In this document: piece by piece, positions 38,470-55,243 of the stretch
How the letters are laid out: the number at the start of each line of letters is the position of its first letter
Numbering within the stretch: the stretch's first letter is position 1
Source: Porodaedalea pini
Lineage: Eukaryota; Basidiomycota; Agaricomycetes; Hymenochaetales; Hymenochaetaceae
Length of the DNA: 64,000 bases
Direction: 5' to 3'
Assembly: GCA_002794775.1 (NCBI GenBank)
Contig: NBAY01000048.1
Span: 275,385 to 339,384, forward strand
Translations under genes and position numbers: made by a program
Notes under the pieces: generated by a model
Seen by the model: only the letters and a program-made list of their open reading frames with translations
Told to the model about the DNA's origin: nothing
Database searches by the model: none

Positions 38470-39753
38470 TGGATAAACACGTACTAGAGTAAGGCATAAG
38501 TCACACGCGATGCCTCGCCGGAGAAGGCTTCTTCTCATCGACTGCAGGGGACTTCTTCGTCGCTGTCTTTCTCCCTCCAGCTGTTGCCACAGATGCAGTT
38601 GATCGAATTGAATTCGCCGACGGTGACTTTCGAATGACGGGCGTCTTGTCCGCTGTTGTTTTCGTAGATACTGTAGTAATGGGCGACACCTTCCGTGTGC
38701 GCGACGTCGCGTTTACCGTACTAATTGGTGCCGCACTCGTTTCAGAGACGCGATGCGGCCGTCCTTTCGGTAGCGCAGGTGCCGGCGTTTTAGGAGATCT
38801 TGAGGTTCCGGTGCTGCGCATCGAGGTTGCTGACGTGGTCGAGACTTTCCTCGACCGAGTAACAGAGTCGCGCGGAGTCATATTCTCGCGAGGCGTTTTG
38901 AATGTAAACTCGCATATTGAAACCCCGCTCCTGCTGCTGGACATTGACACATTCGAGAGCGAGGATGTCGGTCGCGAGGGCGGATGAGGTGGACAGGATA
39001 GCGAAAGCGGTGTCCAAATCATATGAACAGTTGCTGAAGCTGAGTGTGTCGGTGTATAAGCATCCTAAGGTAAAGCGCAGTGCTGGAGGAGTGAAGGGAG
39101 GCGAGGGAAGGCGAAGGTTCGTGAGCTCGCCGGGGGCAGGGGTATTCTTGAGACCATAGGTGATGAGTTGATCGTAGAGATACGGCGCACGCGTTACAAG
39201 AACAAATCGATGTGAGCAGAAGACAGCGGTCGTCTCTTCTTCATTGGAAGGAGCACCTATTGTTGGCATATCGCTGTGTAGTTCAATGCAAATGTCAGAA
39301 TACAGACGAGACCTTCTGAAGCTTGTCGACGCGTGCCTCTTCCACATCGGCGTCGCCTTCCGGGCCCTTCTCATTTGCATCGAACAAAAACTCAAATGCA
39401 TCCCCAAATCCCTTTCCTGTATAGAGATACTTGAGCTCGTTGGTGAATAACGCGGGATTATGGTTGAGAGATATGCGCGTGAGGGAGCCGATTACAGAGG
39501 ACGCAGGGGAGATAGGCCGGAATTGGGAAGGTGAAGTGGAGCGTATGGAGGCCGGGTAGGGGAACTCAACGTCAAGGTTGAAAGAGAGTGCAGATGTCGT
39601 CGGCATTGGAAGAGACGGTGTCGGAGAGGCAGCGAAAGGAAGTGGGGATGCGATAGGTGCCGGGCGGAACGAGAAATACCGCGCCTGGGAACTGGGTAGT
39701 TGTGACGAATTTAATATTCGGTCACACCGGATTCTCCAGAGCTTCGAGTTCAC
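38470..39753 (-). pseudogene. BTB domain gene fragment with Ser/Thr-rich linker, block B
   Basis: From the head inward: N-terminal Ser/Pro region, the BTB/POZ-like segment (FTNELKYLYTGKGFGDAFEFLFD, LYSDICIELHSDMP, AVFCSHRFVLVTRAPYLYDQLI, ALRFTLGCLYTDTLSFSN) and a long Ser/Thr/Lys-rich tail with TPRDSVTRSRK, SPKTPAPALPKG and KKPSPARH. BTB domains mediate dimerisation or cullin-3 binding. The tail leads, in the parent gene, probably to the CAP-Gly exon now displaced by RPB1. Two frames overlap near 38790-39022, showing an intron or frameshift. Confidence 0.65.
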
Positions 39754-40716
39754 GCGTATAAACTAGCTGGCGTAACCGTAGTATATTGCGAGAGGGGATC
39801 GAGCACGAAGAATGCTCGATCCCCAACAAATCTATCTACTATTTAACTACTTAACCTCACCTTCAACGCGTGCCATCGACAACCTACCGATCAGTAAGAT
39901 AAAACTAAGAAACCTAAAAGAAAACATTAGTAAGCGGATCCAGCCGAATTAGGAACAAAGAAAGTAACATTTCGTTACAGTAGTGCACAAGCATAAACGA
40001 TAGCTAGTATCTGTTAGTCTCAAGGACAGGTGGAAGGTTCTGTGCTCGTGCTCACCTTTATGTCTCCAAACCTCCGAGCCTGCGTTGCTGCCTTCGTCCA
40101 TCGCGTCCTCATCCAGTACATCCCAGATGATGTCTGGGAAGCGATCTTTCGTGTGATGAAAGAGCAATTGGAGGTCCTCTTGCCATGCTGTCGTCGACCT
40201 CTTCCAGGCAGGCAGCTGTGACGGGACGGCTACGATGAGAAGCAGTGATGTAGTGTGATTAAGAAAAAAACAGAGAAAGCCCAAGAGAAAAGTGAAGGAG
40301 ACAAGTCAGCTCAGGTGTGCCTCCGCTGAGGATCACATGGGGGAGCAAAGCGAGTGCCTTTTTGCTGCAGCGAAACAGACTTGTCGACGACCACAAGGGT
40401 GGTTGGAGATCACATGTTGGCACTGTCGTCAACTTTGCTTCTGACTGATTTTTAATTCAACCAGGTCACTTTATTTTACAAAAAATACATATACAGATAG
40501 TGAATTGTGTGAAGTTTTTTTACATGGTTCAAGCTTGAGATTTGGATGGTTGAATAAAATTAAATATGCCAACAAAGAAAGTGAGCACTGTACAGCCACA
40601 AAAGCAGTGAATGACTTCATCGCCACTGCTCAATTTAGCAGAAAAGGGGTCCAAAATTAACATATATGGTATGTCATCAGCTTATGAAGCTGACAAAAAT
40701 CCAAATTGGGGACTTT
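39754..40716 (-). repeat. Conserved head of mosaic block B
   Basis: Homologous to 13690-14400 (inverted) and 51960-52680. It includes the hairpin TCAGCTTATGAAGCTGA near 40678-40694. No gene of known family is seen; a small frame (MGFLCFFLNHT) occurs in all three heads. Confidence 0.65.
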
Positions 40717-40739
40717 ATCTAAGTTCTACAGACAATATA

Positions 40740-40838
40740 CAGGTGGGTGTAAGTGATGGCTGAGTCATGTGCAAGCTTTATGCAGCAACTCCCAGCCAAA
40801 CTGGTGCACGTGACTTAGCCTTCACTTACACCCACCTG
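40740..40838. mobile_element. Tc1/mariner-type MITE, 99 bp
   Basis: Terminal inverted repeats start CAGGTGGGTGTAAGTG, arms about 35 bp, flanked by TA on both sides (40738-40739, 40839-40840). Confidence 0.75.
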
Positions 40839-42421
40839 TATTATCTTAGTCAGTCTGGAAGAAACTTGAATTTTATTGTGAAATTCTAATTACACTAAAG
40901 CCCCACTAAATACAATATTGGTTGTCACATTATGTCAGTTGCCCATGTGTAAGGACAGGTGTAGTAAGCTTATTACTAATATGTACAATCTTTTCTTTTG
41001 TTCCTGCACATTTCTGCTTAACTTGCAACTTCTACAGTTATAGACAGCCATATTGTAGATCTCTCTTCCTCAATGTTTTCTGGAATGATGCTCAGTGCTG
41101 TAGAATGAGGATCATGTAGGAATCCAATGCTTAAACAAAGATTTCCCTTGCTGACTTTTTCTCTGGAGGCTCTGACTTACTCACTCAGAGTACTGCTTTC
41201 AACCTTATATCGTACTTCACTGCAATCTTCAGTCTGGCTGCAAGTTATGCTCCTATGTTCTCAGCTTTATGTATCACCTTATTTTTTCTTAGAACATCCA
41301 TTGGAGTGAGTCCTAATATAATATAAAGTGTAAGTCTGCCAGAGTGTTCTTACCACAGCCAACATGACACTAACTGTCTGGACATTGTGTCATGACTTGG
41401 AGTACTGAGTCTACACCATGATACTGAGTCTACACCATGACCATGCTGAGTCTGAGTCTAAGTGCCAAGTCTCATAATCGTGCCAAGTCTGAGCCCAAGT
41501 GCCGAGTCTGGTGAACATACTGAGTCTGAGCCTGAAGATTGAGTCTGAGCCCAAAACTTGGTGGCAGCATAGCTTTGGGACCTTCGGAGCAGGGCATGTT
41601 ATATTCTATTTATATCCTTTTCATATTCCCTTCACTCCCCAACCCATCTAAAGCTAATGCAAACTTGTCCAATGCTTATATGCACTCGCACTGAGTCAAG
41701 TGATCCTTCAGCATGCAAATGCTGAGTTATATATTCCAAGAGTAATTCTCAATGGATTCCTTTCAGACTGGTACTGTATAGTTCATATTATATAATCCTT
41801 TCTATTTGAACCCTTTCTAATGCCTTTGTTGCCTCAGTCTATCTGACAGCAACAAAGGTGAGTAGACAATTTTCCTGTATATATTTCCAGTCTATCTGAC
41901 AGCAACAAAGATTGTTTTGTCCTGTCTGTCTTGTGAGCTCAGTGTTGGCACTACCTAGGTGCCTTCCATAAAGGTCCTGTGCTGTCTTATATATGCAAAC
42001 TATTTTTTCATCATCAAGAAAGCTCAAATTAGTTGATGTGATGTGGCAATTTATATACCAATACTCATGGGGAAGATGGCATATTAATTTTTTAATGATT
42101 TTTCCGATTTTGTTCAAGTGAGAAATGGGTTGTTTGAGCTCAAAGTGTTGTGTGTATGCTGCTGCTTTGAGTGATCTGCAGAGTTGCCACTTTGGGGGGG
42201 TACTGTGAAAAGTGGCAGGGAGAAGGCTGATTAATAGTGACAAATTTTAGTCAGAATTAGTCAGAATTTGTCAGAATTTGTCAGAATTTGTCATTTCTGA
42301 TGGTGGCTGTGGGCAAAAGGGCCTTTGTCAGTTCAATATTAAGATATTAATGGGGAAGTCAAATAAAGTTTAAGGCTGTGACATTGATGTGACAAGCTTG
42401 TCAAGTTTAACTTTCCTCTAC
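40839..42421. other. AT-rich stretch without a gene
   Basis: I see no coding support in these 1.6 kb. They contain degenerate CTGAGTCTGAGCC-type repeats at about 41400-41570, a direct repeat TCTATCTGACAGCAACAAAG (about 41840 and 41890), and a short tandem array of GTCAGAATTT (about 42250-42290). Confidence 0.5.
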
Positions 42422-42542
42422 CTTACTTTGTTGTTCCTCATTTATTATTTTTGTTGCTGCGATTTTGTTCCTTCATCTGCTTTCCTTTCTGTCTGTTCAA
42501 TCTTGCAAACCCTGTCTCCTCTTGTGATTTCCAACCAAAGAA
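42422..42542 (+). pseudogene. Fragment F: eIF4G 3' flank joined to PRP8
   Basis: These 120 bp match, in the opposite orientation, the chimeric junction in block E at about 55240-55330 (GTTCAATCTTGCA followed by AACCCTGTCTCC). PRP8 sequence ends at CCAAAGAA, where palindrome P3 begins; in the gene the next base is T. Confidence 0.7.
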
Positions 42543-42734
42543 CTTGAGGTAGTGGGCCATTAGGATGGCAAGCTACAATTATTGTTTACTAAATACTAAA
42601 TAATTCACTAATAAGAATAATGTTTTAGTATAATTTTCAGGCTTTAGTCCTCTGATATAAAATGAATCCTATAAAATGAAAGACACAGAAAACAGTAATT
42701 GTAGCTTGCCATCCCAATGGCTCACTACCTCAAG
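42543..42734. repeat. Palindrome P3 (192 bp)
   Basis: Same family. It has an extra 14 bp from a local duplication of the ATAAAATGAA core. Flanks are A and T. Confidence 0.88.
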
Positions 42735-44277
42735 TGATGTAACTACATATTATTACCTTAATCATTGTGCCTTCATTATATTACTATCATAGCACTGACT
42801 ATGTGTCCAATTGAAATGCAATGCACAACTCATCTGTACAACTCATCTGTGTGCTAACATACTTCAAAATGACTTCTAACTTATTGCATGAGGCACAAGA
42901 ATGCTATTTGTACAGAAACTCAACAGAAATATACTAACTAAAAAAACAACAGCATTCAAAAACTGATTAAAAATTCTCCAAAAGGTGCAATTCAAGAATC
43001 CAGAGCAATCTGATTGAGTAGATAAGAGAGGAATATGAATAAACATGCCAACAAGTGATTTCGGTGATGAGGGCATCTGCCCAAAGCAAGGAGTGACTAA
43101 ACATGGGAGTAGGGTAAAAGAAAGAAAGAAAGAAAAAGAAAAAGGGCAGGAATCTGAACTTGAATATGTCCCAAGATCCACAAGTCCAAACCAACAGCAT
43201 CTACAACATACAGCACCTGTTATAGCCTCACAAAGAGACATTGGTATTCCACATTTGACATGTCTGACACTGACAGCGACATGCCACAGAAACACTTCTT
43301 GCGGTCAATGCTGAGCTGCTCCCTCCTGCACTTCATGCCCTTCTAGCCACTAATAATGCTAGTTCCATAGTTATTCATCAAATCAATGTGTTGCTAGTGG
43401 GTCATGCATTTATTGTCACCCCATTCCGATGCCAAAGTCCCAGCATCAAAGTAGTGCACACCACCTCATGAGCTGTCATTCTACTGGTGGCCCTCGAGCT
43501 GATCGTCTGCCCAAGCATTGCCCACAGACACCTTGACACCAACCCATGGCCCGCTCTCACCCTCAACCTCACTGATATAATGGGCAAATGCACGGAACCG
43601 CTTCCACTTTGAAGTAATGATACGTGGAACACTGATATCCAATGTAGCACCACAGGGTTGCAGCATGACCATCTCGCCTGCAGACACTGTCTCTCCTGCA
43701 GGCACTTGATTGAGGGTAATGGTGTCATTTGAGTCCTTGTGCCACAATATAGCAAGAGTTGTAATTAATCCATTGTCACTTGATCACAGAGATCTGTCAT
43801 CTGTGATGATGACATCCACCCGCCCTTTCCCCTTCCCCTTCCCTTTAATCGTCAATGTACTACCTGTACTGGGAGGATCTTCAGGGTCAATATTTTCCAT
43901 AGATGGCATTTTTGGCAATGGCAAAGCTTTCTGCGATATGGCCAGCAATGTAGTTCATCGTAAGTTTCCTGTCAAGCATCTTTGAGCAACTGAGCTCAAG
44001 ACGAAGTAGCCATGGCGTCTGAAGATGAAGACCTGACTCAATTTCCTCATCAGAGATGGTGAAGAATGCATCAACAAACTCCTTATCCTCCTCAATGATC
44101 TTCATACTTGAATCAGGATTGTAGTAGATCTCGACCTCTGCTGTAACAGTACACAGCGATGTGTGTGCAAGTTCTGTTTGCACTGATTTGGCCCTCGTAT
44201 CGACAGCAGCAATTTCTGGGTCCAGGTACACAGAGTCTTGATATTCATGGTGACGTTGATGATTTCTTTAAGACACT
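42735..44277 (-). pseudogene. Block D: CAP-Gly exon and RPB1 tail, CpG-depleted copy
   Basis: This is a copy of 35060-36600 of block B with the same RPB1/CAP-Gly joint. On the minus strand: RPB1 tail ([22 protein letters not shown] to [10 protein letters not shown]) then CAP-Gly exon ([15 protein letters not shown] to HYISEVEGESGPWVGV) and 3' flank to P3. It is disabled by many transitions. Over about 150 bp (43195-43330) I count about 2 CpG against about 14 in block B. Homology to RPB1 ends at about 44277. Confidence 0.85.
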
Positions 44278-44914
44278 GATAATACTGAGTTTTGGTTGTT
44301 AGTAAGAAGGAATCAGATGATTGAGTTTGAGGGAGACATGTCTAGTGGGTCAATACCCTCGTTTTGGTCGAGTTCCGTGAGTTCTGGATTGAAGGATTCG
44401 AGTTGCATGCATTCCAGTGTGTCAGGGGCAGCGGAATCGGCAGAGTGTACTAGTAGGAAAGCGATTGAAGCTTAGCGCTGGCAGAGCACTTGAGATGTGT
44501 GGGGGATCATTGGTGGCTGTGTTGGAAGATGCGGAGATGCACTAACAATAGTGTGACTTCTTGGAGCGGGATTACTCTCAGAACGGACGGCTGGTCCCTG
44601 TGCTTAACAGGATGTTGTCTTGGAATTTCAGAGAGCAAGATGAGATATGGAACAAAATCAGAAGATAAGAGACGAGAAGCAGGCAAGGTCGAGGTAACGA
44701 GAATGAAGCAGAATGAGGTGAAGACAGAACAGACGGAATGAGCGCAACAAGCACCATGCAAATAAAATGAAGTCAAGGTGAGTGATTTGAGTCACTAAGG
44801 CACCAAAGTATTCCTAGGGACCATCCTGAGAGATATCACACGAAGTTAGGTGTTGAAACTCAGGGGTGGAATTGCTGTCCTATCTACAATATTTGGTGCT
44901 CTATAAATACTAAA
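44278..44914. other. Spacer between blocks D and C
   Basis: No recognisable gene or repeat is visible in these 637 bp; the two overlapping open frames have no domain-like composition. Confidence 0.45.
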
Positions 44915-45092
44915 CTTGAGGTAGTGGGCCATTGGGATGGCAAGCTACAATTACTGTTTTCTGTGTCTTTCATTTTATATGAGAGGACTAAAGCTTGAAA
45001 CTTATACTAAAACATTATTCTCATTAGTAAATTATTTAGTATTCAGTAAACAGTAATTGTAGCTTGCCATCCTAATGGCCCACTACTTCAAG
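44915..45092. repeat. Palindrome P4 (178 bp)
   Basis: Same family, A/T flanks. Relative to the cargo its core is inverted compared with P1-P3. Confidence 0.9.
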
Positions 45093-50500
<5,408 letters not shown>

Positions 50501-50690
50501 GAAGACATAGGCATGCCAGCGGGGGAGGCGGCATCCCGGGCGTCGTGTCGATAGCACTGGGAGCACCTGGCGGGGCACCCATAGCGAGGTCATCGTTTAC
50601 GTTTTGATCGAGTGCTACAATACCATCTGCGACGTCATCGTCCGCTGCATTCGTGTTGATAACGATATGTGCATCCAAATCGACATCGAG
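50501..50690 (-). pseudogene. PRP8 N-terminal Pro-rich exon
   Basis: The low-complexity N-terminal part (MGAPPGAPSAID, TPGMPPPPLAGMPMSS) leads into the conserved start of PRP8. A frame change near 50515 separates them. Confidence 0.55.
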
Positions 50691-51330
50691 CGCATCAGGC
50701 GTACCCGCGACACCTACATCGGCTGCACCGGTCGCCGCTGGTCAGGGAGAGTCTGCAACGATTCCGACGGTCCGACGTCCGTGGGGAAGTGAAGGAAGCG
50801 GGGGCAAGTCTTCGTCCATGTCCTGGTCGTGTGATGTCGCCGTCTCCATCTCGACATCACCATCCGCATCCGGCTCGCCATCATCCTCCGTCTCTGTGTC
50901 AGGCCTCGAAGTTGATGTCGAGGGTGTTGCCGCTTCCGCCACCATCCGGCGCAAATTGTTAGAGAGCGCGCCATCGACGCACCACAGTTGCCTGCTCGCG
51001 TGCATTCGGCTGTGTGTCCCAAACTCGGCGCGCCACGACTTGCCAGATCTGTCACGCCCTGGTACGATGACTGTACTTGTTGGGGTACCTGAGCCAGACG
51101 GCGTCGCATTCGCAGACGTGTCAGTTGAGATGAACGTCTCAGCATCCAATGTGGCAACGCTTTGTTCTTCCTGAAAGGCCCTCAGATCAGTCAGCCAATA
51201 ACAAAGATGATGGATGACTCACCTCGGCGTTCGCAAGGGATCGTTCGATAGCGAGCAGTCTGACGAGTTCTTGGGCCTGCTCGCGCCGACGCTGTTTCTA
51301 ATTGCTGCTGCCGTCGTTGCTGACGCTGTT
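50691..51330 (-). pseudogene. Unidentified coiled-coil gene fragment (gene X)
   Basis: The first exon reads ETREQRQQRRQQQLETASARA then a leucine-rich helical stretch (QELVRLLAIERSLANAE). A GT-AG intron at about 51174-51224 follows, then EEQSVATLDAETFIS, SWRAEFGTHSRMHASRQLWCVDGALSNNLRRMVAEAA and an acidic tail (DGEPDADGDVEMETATSHDQDMDED). I do not recognise the family. The heptad-like start and acidic tail suggest a nuclear or scaffold protein, but this is inference. It appears only in block C. Confidence 0.5.
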
Positions 51331-51960
51331 CACGGGTCTCGCGTGGTATGCCGCTCGCACTCGTGGGAGGCAAGGGAAGGCGAAGGGTCGTGAGCTCGCC
51401 GGGCAGGGGTATTCTTGAGACCATAGGTGATGAGTTGATCGTAGAAATATGGCGCACGCGAAACAAGAACGAATCGATGCGAGCAGAAGACGGCGGTCGT
51501 CTCTTCTTCATTGCAAGGAGCACCCATTGTTGGCATATCGCTGTGTAGTTCAATGCGAATGTCAGAATACAGACGAGACCTCCACATGAAGACAAGGTCC
51601 TTCCGAAGCTTGTCGACGCGTGCCTCTTCCACATTGGCGTCGCCTTCCCGGCCCTCCTCATTCGCATCGAACAAAAACTCAAACACATCCCCAAATCCCT
51701 TTCCTGTATAGAGATACTCGAGCTCGTTGGCGAATAACGCGGGATTATGGTTGAGAGATATGCGCGTGAGGGAGCCGATTACAGAGGGCGCAGGGGAGAT
51801 AGGCCAGAATTGGGAAGGTGAAGTGGAGCACATCGAGGCGGTAGGGGAACTCAACGCCAAGGTTGAGAGAGTGTGCAGATGTTGTCGGCATTGGAAGAGA
51901 CGATGTCAGAGAGGCAGCGAAAGGAAGTGGGGACGCGATAGGTGTCGGGCGGAACGAGAA
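51331..51960 (-). pseudogene. BTB domain gene fragment, block C
   Basis: The piece encodes ALFANELEYLYTGKGFGDVFEFLFDANEE-type sequence, VDKLRKDLVFMWRSRLYSDIRIELHSDMP and AVFCSHRFVLVSRAPYFYDQLITYG, then breaks off at GELTTLRLPLPP, where gene X begins. It is less damaged than the block B copy over the BTB core. Confidence 0.68.
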
Positions 51961-52718
51961 ATAGCGCGCCTGGGAACTGAGTAGTGCACGAGCATAAACG
52001 ATAGCTAGATTTGTTAGTCTCAAGGACAGGTGGTAGGTTCTGCGCTTGTGCTCACGTTTATGTCCCCGAACCTCCGAGTCCGCGTTGCGGCCTTTTGTCC
52101 ATCGCGTCCTCATCCATTAGATCCCAGACGTCGTCTGGAAGCAATCCTTCGCGCGATGAAAGAGCGATTGGAGGTCCTCTTGCCATGCTGTTGTCGACCT
52201 CTTCGTTGCCTCGAGCAGTGCAGGTGGGCAGGCAGGCAGCTGTGACGGGACGGCTACCAAGACAAGCAGTGATGTAGTGTGATAAAGAAAAAAGCAGAGA
52301 AATCCCAAGAGAAAGGTTAAGGAGACAGACTCGTCGACGGTGCCTCTCACTGAGGTTGGAGATCACATGTTGGCACTGTCGTCAACTCTGCTTTCGACCG
52401 ATTTTAATTCAAGTAGGCCACTTTATTTTACCAAAAATACATAGACAGACAAAGAATTGTCTGAAGTTTTTTTAAATGCCTCAAGCTTGAGAATCGGATG
52501 GTTGAATAAAATTAAATATGCCAACAAAGAAAGTGAGCACTGTACAGCCACAAAAGCAGTGAACGACTTCATCGCCACTGCTAAATTTAGTAGAAAAGGG
52601 GTCCAAAATTAACATATATGGTATGCCATCAGCTTATAAAAGCTGACAAAAACCCAAATTGGGGACTTTATCTTTGCCCACAACAAAAGACGATACTTCG
52701 TAAACTCAGTAATCGTAA
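51961..52718 (-). repeat. Conserved head and terminus of block C
   Basis: Homologous to the heads of A and B, with the hairpin near 52632-52649 and the same end as element A at 52675-52718. Confidence 0.7.
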
Positions 52719-53309
52719 CAAGTGTCCTGCGTAAACATGAAAGGCAAAATAAAATGAGACGAGTCCTCTATTGTCCTACCACTGAGCCACTTGAGTGTTC
52801 CTTTGAGCGGCTCCACAATCTGGACAACTGAAAGGTGGGGACGGCACGTGTTGACTTGGTGTAGCATTGGTGAGCTTCGGGATCCTTTGTTCAGAGCTGG
52901 AACAACCAATGCCGGGCTGCTGCATGTTCGTTTGACAAAGGCAAATGAACGAACCTTTGGCAGGGTCGAGTGGACATGCGCACAGATAAGTGCACTGGGG
53001 TCGTCGGTCTGAGTTGCTGATGCGTGCGATCCGGTTGTTGTGTGTGTTCCGTGTTTGGGTAATCACCGCTGATCCAGGTGTACTGCTTAGCTTGATTGCC
53101 GAGTCGAGGCTCTTTGACTTTGTGATGTATATTGCATGCATTCTGCTTGCTCCATGCCCAATGATTTGGTTGGTGTTACATCTCCTTGGGTGTTTTAAAC
53201 AGTGACTGTCCCTAGTCACTCCATCCTTCTGGATTCTCTGGTGTTCGTGGGATAGGACGTCATACGTTGGCCTCATGTAGTCCGCGACTCTCCCTCTCAC
53301 CTTCATCCA
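52719..53309. other. Spacer between blocks C and E
   Basis: A minus-strand frame of about 180 codons covers most of this 590 bp but has no family resemblance and odd composition; I would not call it a gene. Confidence 0.4.
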
Positions 53310-53485
53310 CTTGAGGTAGTGGGCCATTGGGATGGCAAGCTACGATTACTGTTTTCTGTGTCTTTTATTTTATATGAGGACTAAAGCTTGAAAATTATAC
53401 TAAAACATTATTCTCATTAGTGAATTATTTGGTATTCAGTAAACAGTAATCATAGCTTGCCATCCTAATGGCCCACTACCTCAAG
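53310..53485. repeat. Palindrome P5 (176 bp)
   Basis: Same family, A/T flanks; abuts PRP8 intron sequence at TTAGAAAAGG, where the corresponding base before TTAG in element A is also A. Confidence 0.9.
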
Positions 53486-55243
53486 TTAGAAAAGGAACAT
53501 ACATTCGTGTGGATTGTCATACGCCTGCTCAATGAGAGCAAGCTCCTCACGCTGAGATTGGTTAAGATGACCTTTGACGCTGTACGCCTCTTTCAACTTC
53601 GTGTCATGCTTGTACGAAAGGGGACTGTATGGAAACATCAGTGAGAGTTACTGAAAGACGTAGTTAATTGAATCTTACGAGAATGGGATGGGAGCAAATT
53701 TCCGACTCTCAAGCCAGTGGACCGTTGACGTGTAGATCGCAACGGCCTCCTCAGCACTAACGTAAGGTCCATCTTTGAGGTAACCATGCTGACGCTCCTG
53801 CTCAGCTTTCAAGTACAGTCGAGTAAGACGCCCTAAGCTCTTTTTGACCACAGCCTTGTCGACAGTCGCACCGCACCTGATACGCTCGCGAATGTAGTGC
53901 GCAACCGAGCACCACCAGTCCGCCTTGCTCTTGATGTACTACAAGATGATGTTCTCGATTGCAGTCGGCATGCCTGGGACCTTCCATGGAACTGTAGAAT
54001 AAGGCTTAGTACGCAAAGTCCAGATTCAACCAAACGACGTACTGTTTGCCTTCCAGCAGTGCCACGCTTCTGACAAGTCCAGCAAGATAGTCTTCGCCTT
54101 GTTCTGCTTGATCGACTCCGGCATCATATCAAGAATATCGTGCATCACGGCAGTGCGTAATTCCAAGTCATAGTGCGATTCAATACTCTGTTTCGTGACC
54201 TTCTTTGCGACCCTCGCTGTTGAGACCCTCGAACTGACACGCAAGCAAGTTTCCGAGCCAGTGCTCAAGCAGCGGTACAGTTCCACGCATGAAGAAGAGC
54301 CGCACCCGCCAACCTGGAGCCCCAAACCCACAGCATGGGCCCTTACCAACAGGTCCCGTATTGAAGAGATAGTAGATCAGATGCTTGAGATCTTTGCACA
54401 TCCGGACCTGACGCATACGTTTGGCTTGTAGCGGTACATGCCGGTGAGTGCGCCGATATGTGCGAAGATATACTGCAATGCATCCGCCAGTTGGAAGGCA
54501 TCCACATTGCCAAGCCGGAATTGGACGTGCACATCGACGACGAGCTTCGTGAGGCGAAGAGTTTCACGGCACAAATGGAATGCATTTCCAAGCCGAGACT
54601 TTTTGTGTTCCTTCGTCGTGAGCGTCTTTACCGGCTTCAGATTCATGTTGTAATCGAGATGAAGGTAATTCAAGTCCTAGAAGAATTGGGAGTCAGAATG
54701 ATATAACGCAGCTTTCCCAAGGATCATACCTTGCGATGGACGAGCAAGTTCAGCATATTGTATCCTTGCCCGCACACTTGCAAACTAGCATCCACCCAGT
54801 CCAGCTTTATGGTCTGGAAAATTTTCGTCGCCTTCAACTGACGGAACAGGTTCTTTTTCGTCATCGACTTCTCCGGCCTCGCCTTCAGCTCGTTGAGAAC
54901 AAAGCACTTGAGTAGCTTCTGGTACGACACGCGAAATATTTTTTTTTTACAAGCTGGTTCGGTGGGCAGTGCTCCAAATACCAGTTCTTCACCAGTGGTA
55001 CATCTTGCGTGCGGCGCATGTGTCCCGAGCGGCGACTGTAAGGCGCCGGCGTGCACCATAAAGCAATACCGTCTGCAGTGCTCTCGTTCTCCAAATCCTT
55101 ATCCGAGAGGAATGGCTCAACTTCATCTGGTAGCTCGAATTCATCCTCGTCCGTGCCGTTGGGTCCGAAGATTTCGTCCTCGTGAGAAACGAGAGGCGCA
55201 TTCTTTGGTTGGAAACCACGAGAGGAGATAGGGTTTGCAAGAT
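53486..55243 (-). pseudogene. PRP8 part 1 in block E
   Basis: It runs from [21 protein letters not shown] through [49 protein letters not shown] and [12 protein letters not shown] to an intron beside P5. It contains the intron matching 16149-16201 and a poly-T insert near 54945 that shifts the frame. The PRP8/eIF4G joint lies at about 55240. Confidence 0.88.

Larger units (their letters stand above)
34851..40716 (-). mobile_element. Gene-mosaic block B
   Basis: It runs from palindrome P2 to the head end (homology with element C stops at GGGGACTTTATCT, 40716). Read on the minus strand: head, BTB gene, Ser/Thr-rich linker, RPB1, CAP-Gly exon with stop and 3' flank, P2. The terminal hairpin present in A and C is missing at 40717. 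It interrupts or abuts the Tnp2 companion gene. Confidence 0.75.

Noticed and set aside
41400..42290. A CRISPR array or ordered satellite
   Set aside because: The CTGAGTCTGAGCC and GTCAGAATTT repeats are short, irregular and without unique spacers; they are simple degenerate repeats in a eukaryotic genome.
52776..53327. A minus-strand frame of about 183 codons between blocks C and E
   Set aside because: It starts inside palindrome P5, has no recognisable motif and an irregular composition; I judge it chance.
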